This document shows positions 1-10,311 of a stretch of DNA of 64,000 nt, piece after piece (the first letter of the stretch is position 1; each line of letters starts with the position of its first letter). The stretch is from Photobacterium frigidiphilum (GTDB taxonomy: Bacteria; Pseudomonadota; Gammaproteobacteria; Enterobacterales; Vibrionaceae): contig NZ_PYMJ01000005.1 of assembly GCF_003025615.1 (NCBI RefSeq), positions 207,589-271,588 of the forward strand, given 5' to 3'. The notes beneath the pieces are model-generated. The model saw only the letters and a program-made list of their open reading frames with translations, had not been told where the DNA came from and ran no database searches. Both the position numbers and the translations under genes were made by a program.

Positions 1-594
1 GTGGATGACTTTTTGAATGTAAATTTAGCGGCACAAAAAGCGGGAGCATCATCAATTGCTTTCCAAGTTGCCAAGGTTGGTGATATTTTGCTCGATTTGG
101 AGCTGTCGGCACTGCAATCTGAATCTAAAGCTGAAATTATTTCAAGCCCACGATTAGTGACCACAAACAAGCAGACGGCTTATATCGAACAAGGGACAGA
201 AATTCCATATTTGGAGGCATCTTCGAGTGGTGCAGTATCGGTTGCTTTCAAAAAAGCGGTACTGAGTTTGATGGTGACGCCACAGATTACCCCTGACAAT
301 AAATTAGTGCTCGACTTGGTAGTAACTCAAGATGAACCCGGTAAAACAGTGGTTACGGGCATTGGTGAAGCGGTTTCAATCAACACTCAGCGCATCGGAA
401 CCCAAGTTTTGGTCGAAAATGGTGAAACAATCGTATTGGGTGGGATCTATCAACATCAGGTGAATAAAAGTGTCACGAAAGTACCATTATTGGGGGATTT
501 ACCGTATTTAGGGGCACTTTTCCGGCATTCTTTGGAAGAAATGGGTAAGCGTGAGCTATTGATTTTTATCACTCCTAAGATAGTTTTACAGTAA
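1..594 (+). CDS. pilQ: PilQ type IV pilus secretin, C-terminal part (5' end outside window)
   Basis: This is the last ~197 residues of an outer-membrane secretin, the pore through which type IV pili extend. The reading frame is open from base 1, so the GTG there is not a real start. The secretin core is visible: SPRLVTTNKQTAYIEQGTEIPY near residues 50-70 and the family signature VPLLGDLPYLGALFR near 160-175, ending in the usual LLIFITPKI strand. It lies directly upstream of aroK, the standard gammaproteobacterial pilMNOPQ-aroKB order. Identification as PilQ rather than another secretin rests on this context. Confidence 0.93.
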   Translation: MDDFLNVNLAAQKAGASSIAFQVAKVGDILLDLELSALQSESKAEIISSPRLVTTNKQTAYIEQGTEIPYLEASSSGAVSVAFKKAVLSLMVTPQITPDNKLVLDLVVTQDEPGKTVVTGIGEAVSINTQRIGTQVLVENGETIVLGGIYQHQVNKSVTKVPLLGDLPYLGALFRHSLEEMGKRELLIFITPKIVLQ

Positions 595-757
595 TCTTTA
601 CGAATGATTCACTCTAGCTATTGCCAAGTGGCAGTCAGTCCTGAGATAATTTTCGGTCTTATCACGAATTATATGTGAGGAACTTGGCGCCTCGGGCTTA
701 TTTATTGATGGCCTGCGGGCGGTGTCGTTTTATTAACCGCGCGTAAAATTGCTAACA

Positions 758-1276
758 ATGGCTGAAAAACGAAATATTTTCCTGGTCGGACCTATGGGTG
801 CCGGCAAAAGTACTATTGGTAGACACCTTGCACAACAGTTGCACATGGAGTTTTTTGATTCTGATACCGTTATCGAAGATCGTACCGGAGCTGATATAAG
901 CTGGGTATTCGATGTAGAAGGTGAAGAAGGCTTCCGTGTTCGCGAAGAAGGTGTTATTGACGATCTGACTCAAGAGCAAGGAATTGTTCTCGCGACAGGT
1001 GGTGGTTCTGTTATCAGTAAAGAGAACCGTAACCGCTTATCTGCTCGTGGTGTTGTTGTTTATCTTGAAACGACAATCGAGAAACAGTTAGCACGTACTC
1101 AACGAGATAAAAAGCGCCCGTTGCTTCAAACGGATGCTCCACGTGAAGTACTTGAAGCTCTTGCTGCAGAACGCAATCCAATGTATGAAGAAGTGTCCGA
1201 CTATGTTGTTCGCACTGATGATCAGAGCGCCAAAGTAGTTGCCAACCAAATCATCAATATGCTTGAAGAGCGTTAA
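758..1276 (+). CDS. aroK: Shikimate kinase AroK
   Basis: It phosphorylates shikimate to shikimate 3-phosphate with ATP, the fifth step of chorismate synthesis in the cytosol. The P-loop [11 protein letters not shown] lies near residues 9-19 and the shikimate-binding ATGGGSV segment near 78-84. The ATG at 758 gives 172 residues starting [11 protein letters not shown], matching the E. coli protein, so the in-frame TTG at 749 is rejected as the start. A 163-base stretch separates it from pilQ, and it is followed after 23 bases by aroB. Confidence 0.97.
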   Translation: MAEKRNIFLVGPMGAGKSTIGRHLAQQLHMEFFDSDTVIEDRTGADISWVFDVEGEEGFRVREEGVIDDLTQEQGIVLATGGGSVISKENRNRLSARGVVVYLETTIEKQLARTQRDKKRPLLQTDAPREVLEALAAERNPMYEEVSDYVVRTDDQSAKVVANQIINMLEER

Positions 1277-1299
1277 TTACTAAACAAGAGAAGCTGACC

Positions 1300-2379
1300 A
1301 TGGAACGGATCAACGTCAACCTAGGTGACAGAAGCTACCCTATCTCTATCGGCGCCGAGTTGTTTAACACCCCGGCGTTGTTTGCGTCTGCAATAAGTGC
1401 AGGACGACGTGTTGTTGTGGTCAGCAATGAAACTGTTGCACCACTTTACGCAGCGCAAGTGATGGCTACTATTCGTGCTTTAGAGTGCGAAGTATCATTA
1501 TTAGAATTACCGGATGGCGAGCAATATAAAACCTTAGAAACATTTAATCAGATCATGACATTCTTACTGCAAGGTAATTATGGTCGCGATGTGGTGATGG
1601 TGGCACTAGGGGGTGGCGTCATTGGTGATGTTGTCGGTTTTGCTGCTGCAAGTTACCAACGTGGTGTTGATTTTGTTCAAGTACCAACGACATTGTTGTC
1701 TCAGGTCGATTCATCAGTAGGTGGTAAAACTGCTGTGAATCATCCTTTGGGCAAGAATATGATTGGTGCGTTTTATCAACCGAAAGCGGTAGTTATTGAT
1801 AATCAGTGTTTGAAAACATTACCAGCCCGTGAGTTTGCTTCGGGTATGGCTGAAGTGATCAAATATGGCATTATCGCTGACTATGAGTTTTTCGTTTGGT
1901 TAGAACAGAATATTGAAAAGCTACAAGCTTTAGACAATGAAGCCTTGTGTTATGCAATTGGTCGTTGTTGTCAGATTAAAGCTGATGTTGTTGCTTCTGA
2001 TGAAAAAGAGTCTGGTGTTCGTGCCTTGCTCAATTTAGGTCATACATTCGGTCATGCAATTGAAGCTGAAATGGGCTACGGAAACTGGCTACACGGTGAA
2101 GCTGTTGCAGTGGGTACTGTGTTTGCGGCAAAAACTGCTCATGAGCAGGGTTTGTTATCAGAAGAGGATGTGAACCGTATTACCCGTTTGCATGAACGAG
2201 CACAGTTGCCAATAAGTAAACCGACGTCGATGGATTATGATAGCTTTATCAAGCATATGATGCGTGATAAAAAAGTTTTATCAGGTCAATTGCGCCTCGT
2301 TTTACCCACATCTATTGGTACTGCTGAAGTTGTATCAGATGTACCACACGACGTTTTACGCCGTGTGATTAATGCATAA
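1300..2379 (+). CDS. aroB: 3-dehydroquinate synthase AroB
   Basis: It converts DAHP to 3-dehydroquinate, the second step of the shikimate pathway, using NAD and a metal ion. At 359 residues it has normal family length. Visible features are the NAD-binding [13 protein letters not shown] segment, the [17 protein letters not shown] substrate site, and the metal-binding region around EVIKYG and [11 protein letters not shown]. It follows aroK closely and is probably cotranscribed with it and with damX-dam downstream. Confidence 0.97.
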   Translation: MERINVNLGDRSYPISIGAELFNTPALFASAISAGRRVVVVSNETVAPLYAAQVMATIRALECEVSLLELPDGEQYKTLETFNQIMTFLLQGNYGRDVVMVALGGGVIGDVVGFAAASYQRGVDFVQVPTTLLSQVDSSVGGKTAVNHPLGKNMIGAFYQPKAVVIDNQCLKTLPAREFASGMAEVIKYGIIADYEFFVWLEQNIEKLQALDNEALCYAIGRCCQIKADVVASDEKESGVRALLNLGHTFGHAIEAEMGYGNWLHGEAVAVGTVFAAKTAHEQGLLSEEDVNRITRLHERAQLPISKPTSMDYDSFIKHMMRDKKVLSGQLRLVLPTSIGTAEVVSDVPHDVLRRVINA

Positions 2380-2393
2380 AGTTGTCGGCGGTC

Positions 2394-3902
2394 ATGACCA
2401 ACGGCAGTAATGCTCGAGAGTTGGATCTGGATAGTCAGATCCAATTGCTTTCGCGCATTCAATTTTTAACCCGCTTTAATTCCAATCTTATTCAAATTAC
2501 TGGCACAGAAGGTGCGGGTAAAACGTGGCTTGCTCAGCACTATATTGAACACTATTCTCAAAACTGTAATCAAGCCTTGTTATTGTGCCATCCTGCTCAA
2601 ACGGATAGCCAACATCGCTCGATCGTGCTTAAACAGTTAGTTAATCAGCCGCTATTCAATGATCAAGATCCATTAATCCAAAGCCTTGAGCGGATGCTTG
2701 AAGGCCATCGATGTAATGTCTTATTGATCATTGATGATGCGCACCTATTAAGCCCAGTATTGATTGCTGAACTTTGGGCTGTGATCACTCGTGCCCAAAG
2801 TGAGCCATTATGGCAAATTAATGTATTACTCTTTAGCCAAACAGGACGGCTAAATAAATACTTAGATCAGGTCTCTCATGGGCAGGGGCAAATGCCACTT
2901 GAACTCGAAATCTCTGATTTAACGGAACAAGAAGTGCAAACCTTCATCGAAGTAGTGCTGTCTAGCGATGCGTTAGATGCAAATGGAAGACGTGAGTTAA
3001 AGGAAAAAGCCGCCTTGGCTGAACCCAAACCTCGCGCGTTGATGCAACTAAATAATACGGATAACAACATGGCTAATTCTTCATCACGGACTCTCTCTCC
3101 GCTGGCATTACTTGTAGTCGTGTTAGCTATATTAACTGCCGGTGTAGTCTTTTGGTTTTTCCCTGCGAATGATGAACCAGCACCAAGTGCAAATAACCCG
3201 ATCGTTACCGATACTGCAACAGAAAACCTGAAGACGGGGCATTATGATGACGGTGATACCGCTCAATCAGCAACAACAGCTGCACAGCAGGCTAAAAAAG
3301 TCGCGTTGAGTTCGTCAGATAGGGCGATAGATGACGCCCGTGTGTTACCGCAAGAGATATCGAGTGAAGGGCTAACGGTTGGGCGCAATGACGATAGTCA
3401 GCGTGTTGTCGTGCCTTCGCAAGTGGTTGATGCGATGTTAAGTGAGCAAGCGTTAGAAACAACACAAAGCAATACTGATGTAAATACTACTGATGTGAAT
3501 ACTAATGATGTAGCAACGGCATCGAATGATTCTGTTAGTCCTCAACATCAAACGGCAGCACCTAAATTGTCCACTCAGCAAGAAACATCAGCACCTGTGG
3601 TTAATGTATTGGGCGAAGAGCTCAAAGGTGTGAATTCTCGTCATTACGCTTTACAACTTGCAGCATTACAATCTCTTAGCACCGCACAGAAATTCATTGC
3701 GGAACATAAGATTCAAAATATAGCGACCTTGTATGAAACCCGTCGAAAGGGCGAAGCATGGTTTATCGTTATTACGGGTAATTATAAAGACATAGTAGCG
3801 GCAAGGCGTGCAGAATTGTTATTGCCAGATAGTGTTCAAGCGGTACAGCCTTGGGTTAAATCGTACGCACAAATTCATCGTGAAATAGATCAAGCTAAAT
3901 AA
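2394..3902 (+). CDS. damX: DamX-like AAA ATPase with SPOR domain
   Basis: This is a cell-division-associated inner-membrane protein of the Vibrio-type DamX kind. The N-terminus is an ExeA-like ATPase with Walker A GTEGAGKT (residues ~37-44) and Walker B VLLIIDDAH (~109-117). One membrane helix follows (~236-256), then a low-complexity periplasmic linker rich in Q, S, T and D, with a short NTTDV-type repeat. It ends in a SPOR peptidoglycan-binding domain (HYALQLAALQS onward). ATG 2394 is preferred over the upstream TTG at 2382. It sits between aroB and dam, the classical place for damX. Confidence 0.9.
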   Translation: MTNGSNARELDLDSQIQLLSRIQFLTRFNSNLIQITGTEGAGKTWLAQHYIEHYSQNCNQALLLCHPAQTDSQHRSIVLKQLVNQPLFNDQDPLIQSLERMLEGHRCNVLLIIDDAHLLSPVLIAELWAVITRAQSEPLWQINVLLFSQTGRLNKYLDQVSHGQGQMPLELEISDLTEQEVQTFIEVVLSSDALDANGRRELKEKAALAEPKPRALMQLNNTDNNMANSSSRTLSPLALLVVVLAILTAGVVFWFFPANDEPAPSANNPIVTDTATENLKTGHYDDGDTAQSATTAAQQAKKVALSSSDRAIDDARVLPQEISSEGLTVGRNDDSQRVVVPSQVVDAMLSEQALETTQSNTDVNTTDVNTNDVATASNDSVSPQHQTAAPKLSTQQETSAPVVNVLGEELKGVNSRHYALQLAALQSLSTAQKFIAEHKIQNIATLYETRRKGEAWFIVITGNYKDIVAARRAELLLPDSVQAVQPWVKSYAQIHREIDQAK

Positions 3903-4016
3903 TCGTAATATCCTTGCTGTTTGAGCGTAGTTATTTCCGGTAATAGGTACAGACAAGGTAATAAATGAGGTACAATCCGCAACCTTTCGTGGTGGTATAG
4001 GTAGTAGGTTAGCTGA

Positions 4017-4853
4017 ATGAAGAAGCATCGTGCATTTCTGAAATGGGCTGGGGGTAAGTACTCTCTAGTCGAGGAAATTCAACGCCACCTGCCACCTGCG
4101 CGTAAATTAGTTGAGCCTTTTGTTGGGGCGGGGTCGGTATTTTTGAATACTGATTTTGAACAGTATTTATTGGCAGATATCAATCCAGATCTGATCAACC
4201 TTTATAACATTCTTAAAGATGACCCAGAAAAGTACGTTGAAGATGTACGAAAGCTTTTTACGCCGGAATTTAATCAAAAAGAAGAATATTTAAAAATTCG
4301 CGAAGAATTTAATAAAACCCAAGACCCTTATGTGCGTTCGTTGTATTTCTTATACATGAATCGTCATGGTTTTAATGGCCTATGCCGTTATAACAAAAAA
4401 GGGGGCTTTAACGTTCCGTTCGGCTCTTATAAGAAGCCTTATTTCCCAGAAAAAGAAATGTACTTTTTTGCCGAGAAAGCAAAGCGAGCGACATTTGTTT
4501 GTGAAGGGTATCAGCAGACGTTTTCTCGCGCCCGTAAAGGTTGTGTTGTCTACTGCGATCCACCTTATGCCCCTTTATCCTCTACAGCTAATTTTACCTC
4601 TTATACCGGTAATGGCTTCAGTCTTGATGATCAGGCCGACTTAGCCGATGTGGCAGAAAAAGCCGCCACGGAACGTGAAATTCCAGTGCTTATTTCTAAT
4701 CACGATACCAAGTTAACGCGTCGTTTATATCATGGTGCAGATTTGTCAGTCGTGAAAGTAAGACGAACCATCAGCCGTAATGGCAGTGGACGCAATAAAG
4801 TCGATGAGTTATTGGCCTTATTTAAGTCACAAGAAAAATCACCTAACTGCTGA
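4017..4853 (+). CDS. dam: DNA adenine methylase Dam
   Basis: It methylates adenine N6 in GATC, serving mismatch repair, SeqA-controlled initiation and gene regulation. The SAM-binding motif FLKWAGGKYSL lies at residues 7-17, the PFVGAGSVF segment near 40, and the catalytic DPPYAP motif near 180. The length of 278 is typical. It lies 114 bases after damX. Essential in Vibrio cholerae, where chromosome II initiation needs methylated DNA; the same may hold here if this organism has two chromosomes. Confidence 0.97.
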   Translation: MKKHRAFLKWAGGKYSLVEEIQRHLPPARKLVEPFVGAGSVFLNTDFEQYLLADINPDLINLYNILKDDPEKYVEDVRKLFTPEFNQKEEYLKIREEFNKTQDPYVRSLYFLYMNRHGFNGLCRYNKKGGFNVPFGSYKKPYFPEKEMYFFAEKAKRATFVCEGYQQTFSRARKGCVVYCDPPYAPLSSTANFTSYTGNGFSLDDQADLADVAEKAATEREIPVLISNHDTKLTRRLYHGADLSVVKVRRTISRNGSGRNKVDELLALFKSQEKSPNC

Positions 4854-4861
4854 TTTATTGG

Positions 4862-5077
4862 CTAGTGTTTTGCGGTAACCAATATCGTTATCGTAATCAG
4901 CAATGCGACAAAAAGCCCAATAGCAATAATACCGCCAATAATAAATGGTCGAGGACTTTGTTGATTAAAGTCTTGTTGGCGGTTCCTTTCTGATTGCACC
5001 CCAAATAAAGCAGCGATAACACTGATTGCTACGTGGGTTTTCTGTTTCTTTGGTGGTGTTTTTTTCTCTGAATCCAT
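4862..5077 (-). CDS. DUF2970 small membrane protein
   Basis: This 71-residue protein matches the DUF2970 family. It has a basic N-terminus (KKTPPKKQK), the family-type AISVIAALFGVQSERNRQQDF stretch and one C-terminal transmembrane helix (FIIGGIIAIGLFVALLITITILV). It is convergent with dam, whose stop is 8 bases away. No enzymatic motif is seen. The function is unknown; members are common as single-span proteins in marine gammaproteobacteria. Confidence 0.8.
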   Translation of the reverse strand: MDSEKKTPPKKQKTHVAISVIAALFGVQSERNRQQDFNQQSPRPFIIGGIIAIGLFVALLITITILVTAKH

Positions 5078-5152
5078 TCAACTTTTCCTCTTAATGCACT
5101 CGCTCTCATTTTATTCTTTTAAGCATAGTCACAAAACCTAACTAGATCGGTT

Positions 5153-5181
5153 AAGACATCGTTAACAGGATCGGGTAGAAT
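5153..5181 (+). promoter_or_regulatory. Probable sigma-70 promoter of rpe-gph
   Basis: AAGACA and TAGAAT are separated by 17 bases, ending 47 bases before the rpe start. The -35 is only a partial match (GACA conserved). The spacing and position make it the best candidate in the gap between the divergent DUF2970 gene and rpe. Confidence 0.4.
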
Positions 5182-5228
5182 TGCGCCGATTTTACGACCG
5201 TATCGTATGTAACGTATAGAGGCTGAAC

Positions 5229-5903
5229 ATGAAGGACTTTTTGATCGCTCCATCTATCTTATCTGCAGATTTCGCTCGTCTTGGTGAAGACGTTGAGAGA
5301 GTATTAGCTGCCGGTGCCGATGTGGTGCACTTTGATGTGATGGATAATCACTATGTACCCAATCTGACGTTTGGTGCGCCAATATGTAAAGCATTACGTG
5401 ACTACGGCATTACCGCGCCGATTGATGTTCACCTAATGGTAAAGCCAGTTGATCGTATCATTCCTGACTTTGCTAAAGCGGGTGCAACAATGATTACTTT
5501 CCATGCTGAAGCAACAGAGCATTTGGATCGTACTTTGCAGTTAATTAAGGAGTGTGGCTGTCAGGCGGGTGTCGTATTTAACCCTGCAACTCCACTTCAT
5601 CACCTTGATTATGTAATGGACAAGATCGATATGATCTTACTGATGTCAGTTAACCCTGGTTTCGGTGGTCAATCATTTATTCCAAATACATTGGATAAGC
5701 TACGTGAAGTACGTCAACGTATCGATGCATCAGGTTACGACATCCGTTTAGAAATTGATGGTGGTGTGAAGGCTGATAATATTCGTGAAATCGCTGAAGC
5801 GGGCGCAGATATGTTTGTTGCTGGTTCTGCAATCTTCAACCAGCCTGATTATAAAGTGGCGATCGATGAAATGCGTGCAGAGCTAGCCAAGGTTGAGCGT
5901 TAA
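5229..5903 (+). CDS. rpe: Ribulose-phosphate 3-epimerase Rpe
   Basis: It interconverts ribulose 5-phosphate and xylulose 5-phosphate in the pentose phosphate pathway. This is a TIM-barrel of 224 residues with the family signatures: [16 protein letters not shown] at the N-terminus, [16 protein letters not shown] with the catalytic Asp and metal ligands, [12 protein letters not shown], and the second catalytic region EIDGGV. It is followed after two bases by gph, the conserved rpe-gph-trpS arrangement. Confidence 0.98.
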   Translation: MKDFLIAPSILSADFARLGEDVERVLAAGADVVHFDVMDNHYVPNLTFGAPICKALRDYGITAPIDVHLMVKPVDRIIPDFAKAGATMITFHAEATEHLDRTLQLIKECGCQAGVVFNPATPLHHLDYVMDKIDMILLMSVNPGFGGQSFIPNTLDKLREVRQRIDASGYDIRLEIDGGVKADNIREIAEAGADMFVAGSAIFNQPDYKVAIDEMRAELAKVER

Positions 5904-5905
5904 GC

Positions 5906-6595
5906 ATGAAGCAATTTGAAGGCATTAAATTTATTGCTTTTGACCTTGATGGAACGCTGCTTGATAGCGTTCCTGATTTGGCTGAAGCTGCTGATAAAGC
6001 GATGCAGGCATTAGGTCGTGATAGAGTAACCGTTGAGCAAGTAACAACGTGGATCGGTAATGGGGCTGATATTCTGATTGGTCGTGCGCTTAGCCAAAGC
6101 CTCGAGCTTGACCCAGAGCTTGATCCTGTACTTCATCAAGAAGCTCGAGCATTATTTGATCGCTTTTATGATGAAGGTGGCCATAAGCAAAGCCATTTGT
6201 ATACTGGTGTAAAAGAGACACTGGCAGTTTTTCACCAAGCTAATATTCCAATGGCAATTGTGACCAATAAACCCGCTCAGTTTGTGCCACATTTACTTGA
6301 TCAGCATGGTATTAGTGAGTATTTTGTTGATGTGATTGGTGGCGATACCTTCCCATTAAAAAAGCCGGATCCATTTGCACTGCATTGGTTAATGGAAAAA
6401 CATCAGTTAGCCGCTTGCGAAATGCTGATGATTGGTGATTCACGTAATGATATTCTGGCAGCACAGGCAGCAACATGTCGTGTTGTTGGTCTGACTTACG
6501 GTTACAATTACGGTCAACCTATCAGTGCTAGTAACCCAGACGTTGTGTTAGATCAGTTCAGTCAATTAATCGATGTGGTTAAACTAGCTTGCTAG
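5906..6595 (+). CDS. gph: Phosphoglycolate phosphatase Gph
   Basis: It is a HAD-superfamily phosphatase that removes phosphate from 2-phosphoglycolate, a by-product of DNA repair. HAD motif I is AFDLDGTLLDSVPDL with both nucleophile and acid/base Asp, motif II is the IVTNKP threonine, motif III is the lysine in PLKKPDPF, and motif IV is MIGDSRND. The 229 residues and the position between rpe and trpS agree with Gph of enterics and vibrios. Confidence 0.95.
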   Translation: MKQFEGIKFIAFDLDGTLLDSVPDLAEAADKAMQALGRDRVTVEQVTTWIGNGADILIGRALSQSLELDPELDPVLHQEARALFDRFYDEGGHKQSHLYTGVKETLAVFHQANIPMAIVTNKPAQFVPHLLDQHGISEYFVDVIGGDTFPLKKPDPFALHWLMEKHQLAACEMLMIGDSRNDILAAQAATCRVVGLTYGYNYGQPISASNPDVVLDQFSQLIDVVKLAC

Positions 6596-6700
6596 TACTA
6601 CTGGTTTGTTCCGGTTAAACTAGGCATCAAGTAAACATATTGAATTCTGTCAGCGGCTTGAATGTCGCTGAATATTTTAGGTAACAAAGGATCCCCCATA

Positions 6701-7720
6701 ATGAGTAAACCCATTGTTTTAAGTGGCGTGCAGCCTTCCGGTGAATTGAGTATTGGTAACTACATGGGTGCGCTGCGTCAGTGGGAACAAATGCAAGATG
6801 ATTTCGATTGCCAGTACTGTGTGGTCGATCTTCATGCAATTACCGTTCGCCAAGATCCAAAAGCACTGCATGAAGCAACGTTAGATGCTTTGGCTATCTG
6901 TTTGGCCGTTGGTGTTGATCCAAAGAAGAGTTCGTTATTTATTCAGTCTCATGTACCAGAGCATGCTCAGCTAGGTTGGATTCTAAACTGCTACACCCAA
7001 ATGGGTGAGCTAAACCGTATGACGCAGTTTAAAGATAAATCAGCACGCCACGCGAATGATGTGAATGTTGGCTTATATGGTTACCCAGTATTAATGGCGG
7101 CCGATATTCTGCTTTACGGTGCGCATAAAGTACCAGTAGGCAGTGATCAGAAGCAGCATCTTGAGCTAGCACGTGACATAGCCAACCGTTTTAACAATTT
7201 ATACGGTAGCGAAGACCAGCCGATTTTTGAAGTGCCTGAACCGTATATTCCAGCGATGAATGCACGTGTAATGAGCCTACAAGATGCAACAAAGAAGATG
7301 TCTAAATCAGACGATAACCGTAAAAACGTTATTACTCTTCTTGAAGAGCCTAAATCGATTCTGAAAAAGATCAATAAAGCACAGACAGACGCACAAAATC
7401 CGCCAAGTATTATTCATGATGTAGAAAATAAAGCCGGTATTGCTAACCTTATGGGTCTGTACTCAGGCGCAACAGGTAAAACATTTGCTGACATCGAAGC
7501 ACAATATGCCGGTGTTGAAATGTATGGTCCTTTCAAGAAAGACGTTGGTGAAGCCATCGTTGCAATGCTTGAGCCCGTACAAGCAGAATACAAGCGTATT
7601 CGAGCAGACCGTGCCTACATGGATGCCGTTATGAAAGCGGGTGCTGAAAAAGCCTCTGCTCGTGCTGCAGTAACATTAAAGAAAGCTTACGAAGCCGTGG
7701 GTTTTGTTGCTCGTCCATAA
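6701..7720 (+). CDS. trpS: Tryptophanyl-tRNA synthetase TrpS
   Basis: It charges tRNA-Trp with tryptophan. It is a class I synthetase of 339 residues with a HIGH-like signature in [14 protein letters not shown] (residues 12-25) and the KMSKS loop in KKMSKSDDN. An upstream in-frame ATG at 6662 exists, but ATG 6701 has AAAGGA nine bases ahead and gives the usual [10 protein letters not shown]-terminus. It is the last gene of the rpe-gph-trpS unit and is followed by a strong terminator. Confidence 0.97.
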   Translation: MSKPIVLSGVQPSGELSIGNYMGALRQWEQMQDDFDCQYCVVDLHAITVRQDPKALHEATLDALAICLAVGVDPKKSSLFIQSHVPEHAQLGWILNCYTQMGELNRMTQFKDKSARHANDVNVGLYGYPVLMAADILLYGAHKVPVGSDQKQHLELARDIANRFNNLYGSEDQPIFEVPEPYIPAMNARVMSLQDATKKMSKSDDNRKNVITLLEEPKSILKKINKAQTDAQNPPSIIHDVENKAGIANLMGLYSGATGKTFADIEAQYAGVEMYGPFKKDVGEAIVAMLEPVQAEYKRIRADRAYMDAVMKAGAEKASARAAVTLKKAYEAVGFVARP

Positions 7721-7743
7721 TTGACCCGCATGTATGCCTAAAT

Positions 7744-7774
7744 AAGCCATGAAGTGATTCATGGCTTTTTTTAT
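7744..7774 (+). terminator. Rho-independent terminator after trpS
   Basis: A ten-base perfect stem AAGCCATGAA/TTCATGGCTT encloses a GTGA loop and is followed by a T-run. It ends the trpS transcript. Confidence 0.93.
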
Positions 7775-7848
7775 ACCTTTATTTCTAGCGGTTTATAACG
7801 GCGATTCGTGTCGTATTCAGTAAAGCACTTTTCATGATTTAACCTAAA

Positions 7849-7884
7849 AAGGCAAACTCAAGCTATCTTGGGCTTGCCTTTCTT
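7849..7884 (+). terminator. Second hairpin terminator before pabA
   Basis: The stem GGCAAACTCAAG/CTTGGGCTTGCC has a CTAT loop, one mismatch and one G-U pair. A-rich sequence precedes it and T-rich sequence follows, so it could act in either direction. It may back up the trpS terminator or insulate pabA. Confidence 0.65.
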
Positions 7885-7930
7885 ATTTCCTATAGCAAAA
7901 TAGAGCGCCGAACCATACTGGGTACTTGCT

Positions 7931-8509
7931 ATGCTGCTAATCATCGACAACTATGACTCTTTTACTTATAACCTGTACCAATACTTCTGTGAGCTAGGTG
8001 CAGAGGTTACAGTTATACGTAATGATGAAATTGATATTGCTGGCATTGCGGCATTAAACCCCTCTCATCTGGTTATCTCTCCGGGCCCTTGCACGCCAGA
8101 TGACGCGGGTATTTCGTTACAAGCGATAGAATACTTTGCTGGTAAATTACCCATTCTTGGTGTCTGTTTAGGCCATCAATCGATAGCACAGGTATTCGGT
8201 GCACAAGTGGTGCGCGCTCGTCAGGTAATGCATGGCAAAACATCGCCTATCATGCATACTGATGCCAGTGTTTTCCGTACCCTTAATAACCCCTTAACGG
8301 TGACGCGTTACCATTCCTTGGTAGTAAAAGCTGATACTTTACCAGAGTGTTTTGAAGTGACGGCATGGACAGAGCGCGACGGTGAGTTTGATGAAATTAT
8401 GGGGATTAGCCATAAAACATTACCGATTGAAGGGGTGCAATTTCATCCTGAAAGCATTCTGACAGAGCAAGGTCACCAGCTATTAGCCAACTTTTTAGCC
8501 CGTCGCTAA
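7931..8509 (+). CDS. pabA: Aminodeoxychorismate synthase glutaminase subunit PabA
   Basis: It is a class I glutamine amidotransferase that supplies ammonia to PabB for 4-amino-4-deoxychorismate, a folate precursor. It may also serve as anthranilate synthase component II if no separate TrpG exists. The nucleophile elbow GVCLGHQ carries the catalytic Cys (near residue 79) and the His-Glu pair is in VQFHPESIL. It begins [15 protein letters not shown] and is 192 residues long. It precedes the AST group, as in other vibrios. Confidence 0.93.
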   Translation: MLLIIDNYDSFTYNLYQYFCELGAEVTVIRNDEIDIAGIAALNPSHLVISPGPCTPDDAGISLQAIEYFAGKLPILGVCLGHQSIAQVFGAQVVRARQVMHGKTSPIMHTDASVFRTLNNPLTVTRYHSLVVKADTLPECFEVTAWTERDGEFDEIMGISHKTLPIEGVQFHPESILTEQGHQLLANFLARR

Positions 8510-8865
8510 AGGTGTTTTTGTCCTACAAAATAAAATAAAAAGTGTCATTCTGGATTTTTAACGCTTTTCATCTTCCTCATAATCGCGATCTTCATCACTT
8601 TATTTAACATTTCATTATCTTTTTCTGCTGGGTATCTCGAGCAATTTTATTCACTAACATATTTCACTGCTGATGTTATTTCCTATATGGAAAAACAGCT
8701 TTATCTGATCTCGGGTTAATAAGTTTTCCTATAACCCGCATAAATATGTACATTATTCCCATTTAATCATTTTCAGCTTCAGATAAAAAAAATATTCTGC
8801 TATTGGAATTGGTTAATAAAATGTAAATACTATGCTTATGGCGACATGCACAGAAGGATAATGTG
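8510..8865. other. AT-rich intergenic region between pabA and argD/astC
   Basis: About 355 bases hold no convincing gene. The only distinct structure is an inverted repeat CGGGTTA/TAACCCG at 8712-8738 with a 13-base loop. No clear terminator follows pabA. I could not find a convincing ArgR box or sigma-54 promoter by eye, although AST operons in enterics are under such control. Confidence 0.5.
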
Positions 8866-10083
8866 ATGACAATGGAACATAAAGTAGAACGTAAATTATT
8901 CGATGAGGTAATGGTACCTTGTTATTCCCCTATGCAGATTATTCCAGTGAAGGGACAAGGTGCTCGAATTTGGGATCAAGACGATCGCGAATATATCGAC
9001 TTTGCCGGTGGTATTGCCGTGAGTTGTTTAGGGCATTGTCATCCAGTGATGGTTAATGCACTTAAGTCGCAAGCTGAAAAGTTATGGCACTTAAGTAATG
9101 TGATGACTAACGAACCAGCATTACGTCTTGCTAAGAAGTTAACCGAGCACAGCTTTGCTGAAAAAGTATTTTTTGCAAACTCAGGTGCAGAAGCTAACGA
9201 AGCGGCATTGAAGTTAGCGCGTCGTTATGCGGTTGATAAATTTGGTCCTGAAAAATCAGAAATTATCGCGTTCAATCAAGGTTTCCATGGTCGTACATTC
9301 TTTACGGTAACCGTTGGCGGTCAAGCAGCTTACTCCGATGGTTTTGGTCCTAAACCGCAAGCTATTTCCCATATTCCATATAACGACCTTTCGGCTCTGG
9401 CTGAGATCATGTCAGATCGCACGTGTGCAATTATGATGGAACCGCTTCAAGGGGAAGGTGGAATTATCTCGCCAACCTCTGAGTTTGTGCAAGGTGTTCG
9501 TGAACTGTGTGATAAGCACAACGCGCTATTAATCTTTGATGAAGTACAAACGGGTAATGGGCGTACTGGTAATTTCTATGCTTACCAAGGTCTGGGTGTA
9601 ACACCTGATATCTTAAGCACTGCAAAATCATTAGGTGGCGGTTTCCCAATTGGTGCAATGCTGACAACGACAGCATTGGCTGAACATATGAAAGTCGGCA
9701 CCCACGGTTCAACGTATGGCGGTAACCCATTGGCGTGTGCTGTTGCTGAAGCGGTTGTTGATGAAGTCTCTAAACCAGAAGTACTCGCAGGCGTTAAAGA
9801 GCGTGAGCAGTGGTTCCGTGATGCGCTTGAGCAAATCAATGCTAAGTACCCAATCTTTGCCGAAGTGCGTGGTAAAGGCTTATTACTCGGTGCTGCGCTA
9901 AATGAAGAATGGCAGGGGCGTGCGCGTGATGTATTGCTTGCTGCTGTTGAAGAAGGGCTAATGGTATTGGTTGCAGGCACTAACGTTGTTCGCTTCACGC
10001 CATCACTGGTGATTGATAAAGCTGACGTTGATGAAGGCATGGCGCGTTTAGAACGGGCTATTGCTAAGCTTTATAATAAATAA
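8866..10083 (+). CDS. argD: Acetylornithine/succinylornithine aminotransferase (ArgD/AstC)
   Basis: It is a PLP-dependent class III aminotransferase of about 405 residues. It can act on N-acetylornithine in arginine synthesis and on succinylornithine in the AST catabolic pathway; the astA-astD neighbours favour a catabolic or dual role. [17 protein letters not shown] binds the PLP phosphate, [14 protein letters not shown] holds the cofactor Asp, and the Schiff-base Lys lies in [17 protein letters not shown] 8866 has AGAAGGA seven bases ahead; GTG 8863 and ATG 8872 are alternatives. Confidence 0.92.
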   Translation: MTMEHKVERKLFDEVMVPCYSPMQIIPVKGQGARIWDQDDREYIDFAGGIAVSCLGHCHPVMVNALKSQAEKLWHLSNVMTNEPALRLAKKLTEHSFAEKVFFANSGAEANEAALKLARRYAVDKFGPEKSEIIAFNQGFHGRTFFTVTVGGQAAYSDGFGPKPQAISHIPYNDLSALAEIMSDRTCAIMMEPLQGEGGIISPTSEFVQGVRELCDKHNALLIFDEVQTGNGRTGNFYAYQGLGVTPDILSTAKSLGGGFPIGAMLTTTALAEHMKVGTHGSTYGGNPLACAVAEAVVDEVSKPEVLAGVKEREQWFRDALEQINAKYPIFAEVRGKGLLLGAALNEEWQGRARDVLLAAVEEGLMVLVAGTNVVRFTPSLVIDKADVDEGMARLERAIAKLYNK

Positions 10084-10134
10084 GTCGTATCAAAATATAT
10101 ATCAGCAGTTAGCGTATTCATTTAACTGCTTCAT

Positions 10135-10163
10135 ACAGTGGCTAGCAGGAGCTTGGCCACTGT
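10135..10163. repeat. Inverted repeat between argD and astA
   Basis: An eight-base perfect stem ACAGTGGC/GCCACTGT with a 13-base loop lies in the 228-base argD-astA gap. No T-run follows, so it is not a standard terminator. It could stabilise or process the transcript. Confidence 0.5.
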
Positions 10164-10273
10164 TGCTTACTCAATACTGCAGATAGCGACATGCTGTGTG
10201 CCCCTGTTTTTTTCTTGTTTATCTTACAAGCGAGAGAAGGGAAGTGAGTAGGTTTACCCATTCAATTTATAGA

Positions 10274-10290
10274 TAGCGACCCTGTCGCTA
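10274..10290 (+). other. Hairpin just upstream of the astA ribosome-binding site
   Basis: TAGCGAC/GTCGCTA forms a perfect stem with a three-base CCT loop. It ends about nine bases before the AGGAGGGAG ribosome-binding site of astA. The segment AGATAGCGAC also occurs once more about 90 bases upstream. Confidence 0.5.
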
Positions 10291-10311
10291 CCTGCATCAG
10301 GAGGGAGTTCG

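Noticed and set aside
1..3. GTG at base 1 as a start codon
   Set aside because: The translated product begins in the middle of a secretin domain; the real start is outside the window.
8821..8865. Sigma-54 promoter before argD/astC
   Set aside because: The only TGGC-like sequence (near 8839) lacks the correct spacing to a GC -12 element.
9582..10040. 152-codon reverse open frame inside argD
   Set aside because: It lies wholly within a well-supported aminotransferase gene and its translation is low-complexity (rich in S, P, A), typical of an antisense shadow.
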